From a virus, in IMG/VR virus record IMGVR_UViG_3300032006_001365, positions 1-23,552 of that record: a stretch of DNA of 23,552 nucleotides; one strand, given 5' to 3'. A model generated the notes under the pieces. That model ran no database searches. It was not told where the DNA came from and was given only the letters and a program-made list of their open reading frames with translations. A program made the translations under genes and the position numbers. This document shows, one piece after another, positions 13,923 to 21,564 of the stretch; within the stretch, counting starts at the first letter, position 1; each line of letters opens with the position of its first letter.

Positions 13923-14295
13923 CTTGGATCCCATCCAATTGAGAGAGACAATACTCATCAATTTCTACATCATGTATAAAACAATGAGGATATTCAGGCA
14001 ATTTATCTAAGAAAATAACAAATGTTTTCATAACACTCCATAACTCTTCCTCTATTTTAAAGAACAGCATTGGAGTAGTTGCTTCACCAAATATATTATA
14101 AAGAATAATAAAGTGATTAAGAAGAAGGTGAGTTTTAAGCTCACCTGTATTCTTATACCTTTTCAATAATCTTTTAATATATTTAAAATGATTTAAGTCT
14201 TTTTCAAAATCTTCTTTAGTTACTGCCTGAGGATTTTCATAATTTTTTATAGCAAATAATGGAAAATTTTGAGCATTCAATTCATTGAAAATCAT
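13903..14295 (-). CDS. Conserved-type phage protein of unknown function, 130 aa
   Basis: A 130-residue soluble protein. Key phrases are MIFNELNAQNFPLFAIKNYE, FKYIKRLLKRYKNTGELK, LLLNHFIILYNIFGEATTPM and LPEYPHCFIHD. From memory, very similar small proteins recur in many T4-like marine phages near structural genes, with no established function. The protein is mostly helical with a hydrophobic core and no membrane segment or catalytic motif. It lies right after the 433-aa structural gene, so it may be late-expressed with it. Its start has no obvious strong ribosome site. Confidence 0.75.
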   Translation of the reverse strand: MIFNELNAQNFPLFAIKNYENPQAVTKEDFEKDLNHFKYIKRLLKRYKNTGELKTHLLLNHFIILYNIFGEATTPMLFFKIEEELWSVMKTFVIFLDKLPEYPHCFIHDVEIDEYCLSQLDGIQDGKEKT

Positions 14296-14321
14296 ATCAT
14301 ATTATGCAGTTTAAAGAAAAT

Positions 14322-15623
14322 TTAGAAGGTTGTATCAGCAAAACCAACTAAGAGTGCAGTAGTTCCAAGTCCAACGATACCTGAACCATCTACAGATCCT
14401 GTAGATTCATTGGGTTCAAAGGATCCACTCATGTATGTACCAGCACCACCAACCTGTCTATCAATACCTAGCGGTAAAGCAGCACCAGCAGCAGTACCAA
14501 CACCAGGATTTATAAATGTCTTAATAGCAGCAGTTCCATCATAGAATGAAGTAACTGTTCCCACTATACCATAATCCATATTGACTTTAAGTTTGGTAGC
14601 CGCAGTTAAATTACTGAACGTAATTGTAGCACCCACACCTACTGGAATTTGATCACGGATAGTAGAGAATCCAGCAGTTGTAACACCTGGTCTACCAACA
14701 GTGAAGGAAGTACTTCCTACAGAAGCAATTGGTGCGTTGGTCTTACCTATTCCCTGATTAGTGTTAATAGTAACAGAACTTACACCTGCAACGACTCCTG
14801 TTAGATCAGATTCGGCAACAAAGAAGGTTGTAGTACCTACACCAACACCACCATCGGCAACCTTAGTTGCTGATGTAAATGCTGCACTAACTTGTGCAAA
14901 TACATTATTCGCAGTTTTTAACGCAGTAGCTGCAGGAGCAGTAAACGCAAATGCTACTCTGTTAGTAATTTGTCCAGCAAAGTCAGCACCAGCAAGTCCA
15001 GTCAAACTATAAACTTCTTGTATACCTCCTGCACTACCACTAGCATATCCACCAGGACCACCAGTAGATGCAATACCAACATTAGTATAAGCGTTTATAT
15101 CACCAACGGCAGAAACAGCATATCCAGTAAGAACACTACCCTCATCTCCATTATTAATATTAAATGGAGTGACACCAATTGTTGTTCCAGTAGAAACGAA
15201 AACATTTTCGTTGTAAACTAGATGGACATATGCAGTAGCGGCAGGTGCAACTTTAGTTGTACCACCAGCAGAAACAGTAATATTACTTGCTTGATTAGGA
15301 TCTTCAAAGAATACTGCGACTGGAGTTGCAGGAGCAATACCTGTATGGTGTGTTGCATTTGCTGCTGCAACAGTAGTACCATCAAAATTAATTGATAGAT
15401 TAGGAACAGTGTTAAGACCAGCAATTGGAACTAACACTTCATCGGTATAGATCGTACCTAAACCTGAATGTTCAGTTGTTGCATAACGTCTGTATATCCA
15501 TCCACGATCATCAGCAAAACAGTTCCAAGGAGTGTTATTCCTATCTGTATCATTTAAGAACTTAGGTATGGCATAATTATTAGCCCAGTTCTCCGAGTTC
15601 GTTGAAATACCCCAAAGTGCCAT
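14322..15623 (-). CDS. Virion structural protein, Ala/Gly/Thr/Val-rich, 433 aa
   Basis: A 433-residue protein with a conserved-type start (MALWGISTNSENWANNYAIP, then NCFADDRGWIYRRYATTEH) and a long body with almost no charged residues. The body is made of loosely repeated beta-type phrases, such as GVGTTTFFV, SVGSTSFTVGRPG, TGTTIGVTPF and VGVGATITF, as in beta-sandwich fibre or decoration proteins. It has no cysteine beyond one near the start. Its own late promoter and a strong Shine-Dalgarno sequence (AGAAGGA) indicate high late expression. A structural role is likely; whether it is head decoration, tail or fibre cannot be told. From memory, proteins with this start are common in cyanomyoviruses. 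Confidence 0.8.
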   Translation of the reverse strand: MALWGISTNSENWANNYAIPKFLNDTDRNNTPWNCFADDRGWIYRRYATTEHSGLGTIYTDEVLVPIAGLNTVPNLSINFDGTTVAAANATHHTGIAPATPVAVFFEDPNQASNITVSAGGTTKVAPAATAYVHLVYNENVFVSTGTTIGVTPFNINNGDEGSVLTGYAVSAVGDINAYTNVGIASTGGPGGYASGSAGGIQEVYSLTGLAGADFAGQITNRVAFAFTAPAATALKTANNVFAQVSAAFTSATKVADGGVGVGTTTFFVAESDLTGVVAGVSSVTINTNQGIGKTNAPIASVGSTSFTVGRPGVTTAGFSTIRDQIPVGVGATITFSNLTAATKLKVNMDYGIVGTVTSFYDGTAAIKTFINPGVGTAAGAALPLGIDRQVGGAGTYMSGSFEPNESTGSVDGSGIVGLGTTALLVGFADTTF

Positions 15624-15656
15624 TCTTTTATCCTTCTGAAAATTTTTTCGTAAAAT

Positions 15657-15664
15657 TATTTATA
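15657..15664 (-). promoter_or_regulatory. T4-type late promoter (TATAAATA)
   Basis: An exact TATAAATA on the minus strand, 33 bases before the ATG of the 433-aa structural gene. It matches the T4 late consensus bound through gp55-type sigma. It overlaps the U-tract of the possible terminator upstream. Confidence 0.82.
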
Positions 15665-15691
15665 AAAACTAGAGACCCAAGATTTGCCTCT
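15662..15691 (-). terminator. Possible weak terminator after the 67-aa gene
   Basis: Minus strand AGAGGC (15691-15686), a 9-base loop and GTCTCT (15676-15671) pair over six positions, one a G-T wobble, followed by AGTTTTTAT. It lies three bases after the stop at 15695. The stem is short, so confidence is modest. Confidence 0.4.
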
Positions 15692-15694
15692 GAT

Positions 15695-15898
15695 TTACAA
15701 GTATGCTTTAGATATATTAGTAGCAAATCCTATGACTGTAGTAGCTGCTGCCAATACTGCGGCTGCTCCTACTACCCATTTTTCTACTACTTTTAATCGC
15801 TCACGAAGCTCATCTTGCTTCTCTTCCAATCTCTCAATTTTTAATTGCATTACAGTGATACGTGTCTCCTGAGAGGCATCAAGTCCCAAATCAGTCAT
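15695..15898 (-). CDS. Small coiled-coil protein with C-terminal membrane helix (holin-associated type), 67 aa
   Basis: A 67-residue protein: an N-terminal helix with heptads (ETRITVMQLKIERLEEKQDE then LRERLKVVEKW) and a single hydrophobic segment at about 41-57 (WVVGAAAVLAAATTVIGFA), ending in ISKAYL. The order, coiled coil then membrane helix then short tail, is that of XhlA-like hemolysin/holin accessory proteins; this is a similarity in layout, not a proven match. The 124-aa protein downstream has the same plan. It lies among late virion genes, so a role in lysis is plausible. Weak ribosome site. Confidence 0.72.
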   Translation of the reverse strand: MTDLGLDASQETRITVMQLKIERLEEKQDELRERLKVVEKWVVGAAAVLAAATTVIGFATNISKAYL

Positions 15899-15927
15899 CT
15901 TTTTAATTAGATCTCAACTATATATCC

Positions 15928-16449
15928 CTAAACTTTACTCATAAAATTTTGAAAGGAAATTCCCTCTTTAAAAGCAGGTTTATTATGCTTCTTTTTACTA
16001 CCAATCTTCTTCTTTAAAGTGGCATAAGCATCACCAAAAAGATTGTTATCCTGCATAGTCGTGTCTTCTTTTTGATATTTTTTATATTTCTTATCAGTAC
16101 CAGGTTTGTAATGTGGTTTATCCCCTTTCTTTTTCATAGACCACATTAACTTAAACATATCAGCAGTCTTTTCCTTCTTGGTTTTACTACCAGGAAGTCC
16201 TTTGAATCTACCATCATCTAATGCTCTCTTAAAGGCAGCAGCAGTTCCCCCAATCTTTGACTTAGGTTTCCAAGGTTTTGTCTTTTCTTTCTCTGCCTTC
16301 GTATGACCCCAACCAGGAGGTGAGACTTCCTGAATATCCTGAGCGAAATCCTTTGCTGCTTTTTTACTAATACCCTTTTTCTTTCTCTCCTCTGGATTAG
16401 ACAAGAGATATCCAAAATATCTTTGTTGCTTCTTAGAGACGGCTGGCAT
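15928..16449 (-). CDS. Very basic DUF3008-like protein, 173 aa
   Basis: The start was set at the ATG at 16449 (MPAVSKKQQRYFGYLLSNPE), because a perfect AGGAGG lies 8 bases upstream; a longer frame starts at 16473. The first ~40 residues (KKQQRYFGYLLSNPEERKKK then GISKKAAKDFAQ) resemble the DUF3008 family, small basic bacterial and phage proteins of unknown function. The remainder is Lys-rich with PGWGHTKAEKEKTKPWKPK and a distinct end part (QDNNLFGDAYATLKKKIG). The strong positive charge and late block position suggest a head or DNA-associated protein. It overlaps the 96-aa gene by 17 bases. Confidence 0.78.
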   Translation of the reverse strand: MPAVSKKQQRYFGYLLSNPEERKKKGISKKAAKDFAQDIQEVSPPGWGHTKAEKEKTKPWKPKSKIGGTAAAFKRALDDGRFKGLPGSKTKKEKTADMFKLMWSMKKKGDKPHYKPGTDKKYKKYQKEDTTMQDNNLFGDAYATLKKKIGSKKKHNKPAFKEGISFQNFMSKV

Positions 16450-16723
16450 TTTCAGATCCTCCTTGGAAGTCATGAATACTTTCAGATCCCCCTACAGCAA
16501 AAGGATTATACTTTGCTGTAGCAATTTCATACATTTTTTCATGTATATTATCCTCAACTACCTCTTCAATTACTTCTTCTTTAGAGTATTGGGGATTGTA
16601 TGCATCATCTGCATCGGATGATCCATACATATCAAATCTATCATTAGTAGCTATGGGCATATCATCATGGGGATGAGGGATATCATCAAACCATTCATCA
16701 AGTGGGAGTCTATGTAAAAGCAT
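16433..16723 (-). CDS. Acidic protein of unknown function, 96 aa
   Basis: A 96-residue acidic protein, opposite in charge to its neighbours. It contains LPLDEWFDDIPHPHDDMPIA at the start, an acidic stretch SKEEVIEEVVEDNIHEKMYE, and a C-terminal AKYNPFAVGGSESIHDFQGG. No membrane segment, cysteine or known motif is present. It is coupled to the upstream basic 173-aa gene (TAATG) with a Shine-Dalgarno-like AAGGA, and overlaps the DUF3008-like gene. Pairing of an acidic protein with basic partners suggests a complex, which is inference. Confidence 0.72.
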   Translation of the reverse strand: MLLHRLPLDEWFDDIPHPHDDMPIATNDRFDMYGSSDADDAYNPQYSKEEVIEEVVEDNIHEKMYEIATAKYNPFAVGGSESIHDFQGGSENASRL

Positions 16724-17244
16724 TATCCTTTGGGATAGCGACCCTGTGATGGGTCTTTAGCACGTTCTGCAGCATTTTCTTGGTCAACTTTTGCTTGATG
16801 AGCACGGACCTTTGCTTTTTCTGCAGGACTTTGTGGTTTAATTTTATCACGTTTTGTCAAGACCCCATCACCATGTTGCTTTTTAAGTTTAGCAACAACG
16901 TAATCAAAGGCTTTGTCTTCCCTTACACCTCTCTTTGCTTGATGCTCTGCAGTTCTTGCTTTCATTGCATCTAAACCAGGAGCACCTTTCATACCTTTCT
17001 TATCCATCCACTTCTTAGTTCTCTTCTGGATCTTTTCCCCTTGTCCTGAATGCACATCACTTTCTCTAATATCATCAGGTACTAAGTCTTCACTACCAGA
17101 AACATACTTTGCATGTGCCTTTCTTGCTAATTTTCTCTTTGCTCTTGCACCAGCATCCATTGCCTTCTCAGCTTTCTTCTCTGGTTTCTTTTTACCGATA
17201 AAAGTGAAAGACCTTTCATTTAAAAATTGATTAAGATTTTTCAT
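16723..17244 (-). CDS. Basic head-type protein with T4-like capsid-targeting N-terminus, 173 aa
   Basis: A 173-residue, very basic protein. It begins MKNLNQFLNERSFTFIGKKK: residues 1-10 resemble the capsid-targeting sequence of T4 internal proteins (MKTYQEFIAE), and NFLNE|R-type Leu-x-Glu fits the T4 prohead protease cleavage rule (Leu/Ile-x-Glu). The body is rich in Lys, Ala and Arg (AGARAKRKLARKAHAKYVSG, KRTKKWMDKKGMKGAPG, AKVRAHQAKVDQENAAERAK), as in DNA-binding core or internal proteins. Its ATG shares a base with the stop of the 412-aa gene (TAATG). Encapsidation and cleavage are predictions from the N-terminus, not shown. Confidence 0.75.
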   Translation of the reverse strand: MKNLNQFLNERSFTFIGKKKPEKKAEKAMDAGARAKRKLARKAHAKYVSGSEDLVPDDIRESDVHSGQGEKIQKRTKKWMDKKGMKGAPGLDAMKARTAEHQAKRGVREDKAFDYVVAKLKKQHGDGVLTKRDKIKPQSPAEKAKVRAHQAKVDQENAAERAKDPSQGRYPKG

Positions 17245-18482
17245 TAATCTGCTATCAGAGTGTAAAAGAGTTCTTCAACATCTTCCTTCTTCATTGAAGC
17301 AAAGGTCTGAGCAAGATTTGCTTGCTTCTTAGTCCTTGTACTGTACTTATTAGGATTATCATCAACAGTTTTTGCAAATTGTTGAACACTCTGACCTGCT
17401 GCCTTGGCTTTTCTAGTAAATGCACCTGGTCTCTTCACTGCTTTCTGAATCCAATCCTTTTCTTCAACTGCTGCTACTTGTGAAGCAGGAGCTTTCTTTA
17501 CTCCAAACTTATTACCTTTGTAATTAGGAGTGTCAGTCTTGTCTGCATTTACTACTGGAGTATCCTTCATGGTATAATTTGCTTTTTCAAGTTCCTTAAC
17601 TTCTTTACCGACTATACCCTTAGCTTTTGTACCAAGTACCCCTTCTACTGCATAAGAATCCTTTATGTAAGCATGTGTTTCACTCTTCTTACCTTCTTTC
17701 TCCCTAGTAGATCCCTTAGCATGTTTCCAACGATGACCTGATTTCTGTGCATCTTCTGCTCCCTTGTCACGTTGCCACTTAGCATAGTCACGTTCTTTCT
17801 TAGCTTGCTTCTTCTTACCATGCATACTGTCATAAGTAGCATCTCTAGTACCTTTTCTTGCCTTATCAAAAGCAATAACTGCCTTTACCTGATCAGGAGT
17901 GTCTTTTTGCTTCTCTTGAAGATCTACTTCTCTCTCAGAAATTACTCGACCACCAATTGATGCAACTGCTTCAGTCATCTTAGGATTAATAACAACCTTA
18001 TTTTTAACCTTTTTCTCCTTAACTACTTTCGCTGCTTCCACATCAGTCATTGGAACATCATCAGCAATTTCAATGAGATCATGTCTCCAATTAGAGAAGG
18101 ATTCTTTTTTCACGTTCTTTTTTGCAATAAGTTTTTCTCTTTCTCTACCAAGTCTACTCATATTAAATCTTGCATGACCAGATGCCTCACCCTCGTCTCT
18201 GGCAAAATCCATTGCCTTGCGGGTTGTTTTCTTCATAAGTTTATTCTTTCTATCCAATCTATCATCAATACTTCTTTCTGCTTCATCGAGTTCTACTTCT
18301 TCCTTAGATAACGGAGCTCCCAAAGTTGCTAATTCCTTAGTTGATGTCTCCATCTGCTTGTCAAGAGCACTGTTACCCTGCTCCCATCTCTTTATATCCT
18401 TCTCTTCTTCTTTCTGATTAGCATTAGCAACATGATCCAAATATATTCTAGATATATCATTCAATGGATTTAAAGATGACAT
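17244..18482 (-). CDS. Lys-rich virion-type protein, 412 aa
   Basis: A 412-residue protein, highly charged and Lys-rich throughout, with few hydrophobic stretches. It starts MSSLNPLNDISRIYLDHVAN, a form I recall from other cyanophage virion-type proteins, followed by a helical acidic/basic region (ERSIDDRLDRKNKLMKKTTR), then DAEAA-type helices, a basic part (HGKKKQAKKERDYAKWQRDK), and WIQKAVKRPGAFTRKAKAAG near the end. No catalytic motif is seen. It is probably disordered or an elongated scaffold/core protein. A late promoter lies 31 bases before its ATG. It has candidate Leu/Ile-x-Glu sites, but these are too common to mean much. Confidence 0.75.
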   Translation of the reverse strand: MSSLNPLNDISRIYLDHVANANQKEEEKDIKRWEQGNSALDKQMETSTKELATLGAPLSKEEVELDEAERSIDDRLDRKNKLMKKTTRKAMDFARDEGEASGHARFNMSRLGREREKLIAKKNVKKESFSNWRHDLIEIADDVPMTDVEAAKVVKEKKVKNKVVINPKMTEAVASIGGRVISEREVDLQEKQKDTPDQVKAVIAFDKARKGTRDATYDSMHGKKKQAKKERDYAKWQRDKGAEDAQKSGHRWKHAKGSTREKEGKKSETHAYIKDSYAVEGVLGTKAKGIVGKEVKELEKANYTMKDTPVVNADKTDTPNYKGNKFGVKKAPASQVAAVEEKDWIQKAVKRPGAFTRKAKAAGQSVQQFAKTVDDNPNKYSTRTKKQANLAQTFASMKKEDVEELFYTLIAD

Positions 18483-18490
18483 GGTAAGCC

Positions 18491-19744
18491 CTAACTCTTC
18501 TTTTTCTTATATTTATTTATAAACTGTCTTCCGTAAGACTGACCAGGAACCATCGATTTAGCAAAATTAAGATACGCATTTGTACCTACTAAGCGTTGAT
18601 CTGAGTTATTTTGACCTGGTTTTACTGCTTCCATCACATCTTTTACCCATGATTTGAACATATAGTCCTCTTTTGTCACACATATAAGGTGATTTGTACC
18701 TCTCCGAATGATTTCACCTATTAATCCTGTGTTTAAATTCTCTACAATGTCACCAATCTTATAAATTAATCCCTTTACATAGTTCTCTCTGAGTCCTTTT
18801 TGATCATCTCTTGGTGCAATTTCCCATAACTCATAAGACTCTTTTACTTTTTTCTTCTTACCTTTCATTCCAGTACGAACAGCATCAAAAACTGCTTGTG
18901 CATCCGCATCTTTCAATCCTTTAGGGGTTCCACGTCTAAATGAGTCAAAATCATCGTCTTGAACTGCTTTTCTCATCTTAGATGCAGACATTCCTTCCAC
19001 TCCTTCTGCATCAGAGTCCCTTACACCAGCTGAAATAACCCTAATTTGGTCAAAATCATAGAGTTCACCGTTGTATTTGACCGCTAAATTCTCAAATTCT
19101 GCTTGTCTGTCTGCTCCAACAATAATATTCACACTATCAAACCCATCTGCATCCGCAGTTTTAAGTACATCAAAGATAGATTTCATCTCTGCATCATTAA
19201 CAATCTCTTCCTCATAATCAGGGAACATCTTCTTCATATAAGAGATCTTCATATCAGGATCAAGAGGATTTTTCTTTGGATCATGCGATCTAGAAGGATA
19301 AATCTTCAATGGACCACCTGCGGCTGCCTTTCTTGCTGCTCCTAATAACTTTTCATGACCTACAGTTGGTGGATTAAACCTACCAAATGCAGTTGTAAGA
19401 GTCTTACCTTCCTTTTTATCCCCTTCTTCCTCTGGTTTTTTCTGTAAAGGTGCTCCTGCAAGGTCATCATCCTTCCGACGTTTCAACATTTGTTGAACTG
19501 GACCTTTAGGTTGCTTCTTCCCATTCACAGGAAGATGGGATGGACGACCTGGAGTTTGATCTGGATCTCTACCTGGTCTCTGATTCTTATTGAAAAATCT
19601 TAACTTATCTCCTTCTGTTTTTGCTACAAATTCTCCACTACGATCCAACCAACCACCATGGCCATCGCTCTTGAGTCCTAATTTCCGTGCCTGTGTTCCT
19701 GCCTTAGACTCAGTTTCAGTTAAAAATTGGAAAAAACTCTTCAT
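18491..19744 (-). CDS. Nucleotidyltransferase with T4-like capsid-targeting N-terminus, 417 aa
   Basis: A three-part protein. Residues 1-10 (MKSFFQFLTE) resemble the T4 capsid-targeting sequence, with a Leu-x-Glu cleavage site after Glu10. Residues 22-55 hold a short module (GLKSDGHGGWLDRSGEFVAK then TEGDKLRFFNK). Residues ~115-270 form an HxGH-superfamily nucleotidyltransferase: AFGRFNPPTVGHEKLL (TVGH, 127-130), SVNIIVGADRQAEFE (205-217), and MSASKMRKAV (252-261) at the ISSTxLR position, with AlaSer in place of SerThr. A Pro/Lys-rich linker separates the module from the domain. The C-terminal ~110 residues, with LIYKIGDIVENLNTGLIGEI (329-348) and NAYLNFAKSMVPGQ, are unassigned. The substrate is unknown. 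Inferred: packaged in the head and injected. Confidence 0.8.
   Translation of the reverse strand: MKSFFQFLTETESKAGTQARKLGLKSDGHGGWLDRSGEFVAKTEGDKLRFFNKNQRPGRDPDQTPGRPSHLPVNGKKQPKGPVQQMLKRRKDDDLAGAPLQKKPEEEGDKKEGKTLTTAFGRFNPPTVGHEKLLGAARKAAAGGPLKIYPSRSHDPKKNPLDPDMKISYMKKMFPDYEEEIVNDAEMKSIFDVLKTADADGFDSVNIIVGADRQAEFENLAVKYNGELYDFDQIRVISAGVRDSDAEGVEGMSASKMRKAVQDDDFDSFRRGTPKGLKDADAQAVFDAVRTGMKGKKKKVKESYELWEIAPRDDQKGLRENYVKGLIYKIGDIVENLNTGLIGEIIRRGTNHLICVTKEDYMFKSWVKDVMEAVKPGQNNSDQRLVGTNAYLNFAKSMVPGQSYGRQFINKYKKKKS
18514..18521 (-). promoter_or_regulatory. T4-type late promoter (TATAAATA)
   Basis: An exact TATAAATA on the minus strand, inside the last codons of the 417-aa gene and 31 bases before the ATG of the 412-aa virion-type gene. 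It fits late expression of the head-type genes 18482-15695. Confidence 0.78.
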
Positions 19745-19763
19745 ATAATTTACTGTTATACTA

Positions 19764-19771
19764 TATTTAGC
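19764..19771 (-). promoter_or_regulatory. Degenerate late-promoter-like element (GCTAAATA)
   Basis: GCTAAATA differs by one base from NATAAATA and lies 20 bases before the ATG at 19744, in the short gap between the 461-aa and 417-aa genes. The position is right for a late promoter of the nucleotidyltransferase gene; the mismatch keeps confidence low. Confidence 0.3.
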
Positions 19772-19774
19772 ATT

Positions 19775-21160
19775 TTAGAAAGATGTAATATCAGCAGCCT
19801 TCCAATGAGGAGAAGAACTCGCTGACCTAGAACCTGCATACAATATCATATTAGTAACCATTTCATTGGCCTTAGTTTTATTTTTTTCAAATATATCAAT
19901 CATAGATCCTCCCAAATATTTTCCAAAAATAAATTGTGCTCTTGCTCTTACTTTTAGATTACGTGAGTCTAATTTAGTAGAAAAATTAGGATGATCATAT
20001 AAAGCATTAAATAATTCTTCCTTTGATTCAAAAGATTGATTAGTATATCTATTTACAAATTGAAAAACTTTATTACAGATAGGATCCTTAATTGCCTCAT
20101 CCATATCATCATCCATTTCCTCAGAAATTCTTACTGCTTTATCAATAACTGCTTTTTGATTAGTAAGAGAAAAAATAGTCCCTGCTGATGAATTTACTTC
20201 ACCCAAAACATCTCCAATAGATTTTCCTGCTAAACCACCATCAAGAGCTTTTGTACCACCAGTAATTATACCTTGATAGGAATACGTTGGTGCTTTTCCT
20301 TTACTTTCTCCCGAAGAACCTTTATCTCTAAACTGCAACATAATATTTCCTTTATTTGTAAACTTTATATAAACATCTTTTGAACTAAACACATCCTTTG
20401 TTTTACTAAAAATATATCCATGATATCCAATCTGCTGACTCTTTAATGCCTTTGCCACATCCCCTTCAATAAAATTAATGGTTTTTATAATTGTAGTTTT
20501 CCTATCAGGAGATTTCTTAAGCGATAATGGAAGCAATTCTCCTTTATTAATCAAATCTTTTATAAAAGCATTTAACACTGAAAAATCTTGAAAATTTTCT
20601 ATGGATGTAAGTGTGGTTCCATTACTTCCTAATTTATATTTAAAATTCTTTCCTGCGGCTGCAGTCTTTAACAATCTTTGTGCATATACGGAAGCAAGAT
20701 AGATATCTGCAGGACTCCATTTATTAATATTATTAAATACTAAAGAATTTTTTCCTTCTAATAAATTTGCTTTCTTTGTAGCATTATTAGTATGCTTCCA
20801 AAGTTTATCAAGACTTCCAAAAACATTAACATCTCCTCTTACATAATATAAATCTATACCTTTAGGTTTTATTTTATTATAAGTTTTCTTTGATAGAGTT
20901 TTCGTAGCAGATAAAAGTTTATTGGCTATATTGATTGATGATTTATACCAATCATTATCTTTAATTAAAAAAGTCTCTATAGACTGAAGGGACACACCTG
21001 GAGTGACTACCTTTCTAGAGACTGCTCTTATTTCTCTTTTATATTGTTCTTGAAATTGAATATAATTATCTATAGTATAAGGTAAAGGAGCACCTCTATA
21101 ATCCACAATTGCACTAAAGAGGGCCTGTGCTGCTTCTGCTTGTTTGGGGGAATCGGCCAT
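19775..21160 (-). CDS. Unknown late protein, 461 aa
   Basis: A 461-residue protein with no domain that I recognise with confidence. It begins MADSPKQAEAAQALFSAIVD and contains a Lys/Asn-rich middle, INKWSPADIYLASVYAQRLL (about 145-165), HGYIFSKTKDVFSSKDVYIK, GNIMLQFRDKGSSGESKG and GKSIGDVLGEVNSSAG. The last third is helical with KVRARAQFIFGKYLGGSMID. There is no signal peptide or membrane segment. The phrase about a Trp-Ser-Pro-Ala-Asp-Ile-Tyr in a Lys-rich context reminds me of uncharacterised large-phage proteins, possibly nucleases, but I would not assign that. A late promoter directly upstream suggests a virion or head component. It is more Asn/Lys-rich than its neighbours. Confidence 0.78.
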   Translation of the reverse strand: MADSPKQAEAAQALFSAIVDYRGAPLPYTIDNYIQFQEQYKREIRAVSRKVVTPGVSLQSIETFLIKDNDWYKSSINIANKLLSATKTLSKKTYNKIKPKGIDLYYVRGDVNVFGSLDKLWKHTNNATKKANLLEGKNSLVFNNINKWSPADIYLASVYAQRLLKTAAAGKNFKYKLGSNGTTLTSIENFQDFSVLNAFIKDLINKGELLPLSLKKSPDRKTTIIKTINFIEGDVAKALKSQQIGYHGYIFSKTKDVFSSKDVYIKFTNKGNIMLQFRDKGSSGESKGKAPTYSYQGIITGGTKALDGGLAGKSIGDVLGEVNSSAGTIFSLTNQKAVIDKAVRISEEMDDDMDEAIKDPICNKVFQFVNRYTNQSFESKEELFNALYDHPNFSTKLDSRNLKVRARAQFIFGKYLGGSMIDIFEKNKTKANEMVTNMILYAGSRSASSSPHWKAADITSF

Positions 21161-21177
21161 CCTTCACACTTTCTAGT

Positions 21178-21185
21178 TATTTATT
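21178..21185 (-). promoter_or_regulatory. T4-type late promoter (AATAAATA)
   Basis: AATAAATA on the minus strand fits NATAAATA and lies 18 bases before the ATG at 21160. It overlaps the stop codon of ycf35, so it marks the border between the early-type genes upstream and the late block. Confidence 0.72.
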
Positions 21186-21564
21186 ATACCCACCTAGTAA
21201 CTGTGAGTTCAATACTATTATCCTCCATCTCCCACTCTTCTTCTACTTGAAATCCCATTTCCTTAACAGTATTATACACTGTCATTCTTGCATATTGTTG
21301 AGTAACCTTCTCAACAAACCTCTTTGGAGGAACTGGATCTTTCCAAGTTTGTATATCAGCAACTAATTCATACTCTCCATTACTATTCAAACGAAATCCA
21401 ATATCGTTCCCTATAGAAACATCTACCTTTACCTTTTCATGTTGATGATCAATAGGATTAACTAACTCTTGATCCTCTTGAACATCATATTGTAAAAGTT
21501 CTAAAGCCTCAATTAGTTGTGGTTTGTTCCTCAGTTTGGTCTTGATTGTGCTGAAGTGCGACAT
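21184..21564 (-). CDS. ycf35: Ycf35 / DUF1257 family protein
   Basis: A 126-residue member of the Ycf35 (DUF1257) family, found in cyanobacteria, plastids and cyanophages. The start MSHFSTIKTKLRNKPQLIEAL is the diagnostic family opening, followed by LELLQYDVQEDQELV, VDVSIGNDIGFRLNSNGEYE and QQYARMTVYNTVKEMGFQVE. The family function is not established. It starts 56 bases inside the DUF2997 gene in another frame; the two families occur together in cyanobacteria. Late promoter sequence overlaps its end, but its own expression seems tied to the upstream purH-mazG-pebS run. Confidence 0.9.
   Translation of the reverse strand: MSHFSTIKTKLRNKPQLIEALELLQYDVQEDQELVNPIDHQHEKVKVDVSIGNDIGFRLNSNGEYELVADIQTWKDPVPPKRFVEKVTQQYARMTVYNTVKEMGFQVEEEWEMEDNSIELTVTRWV

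Noticed and set aside
14761-15221. Plus-strand open frames of 83 codons each within the 433-aa structural gene
   Set aside because: They arise from the low-complexity Ala/Gly/Thr/Val codons of the real gene read backwards.
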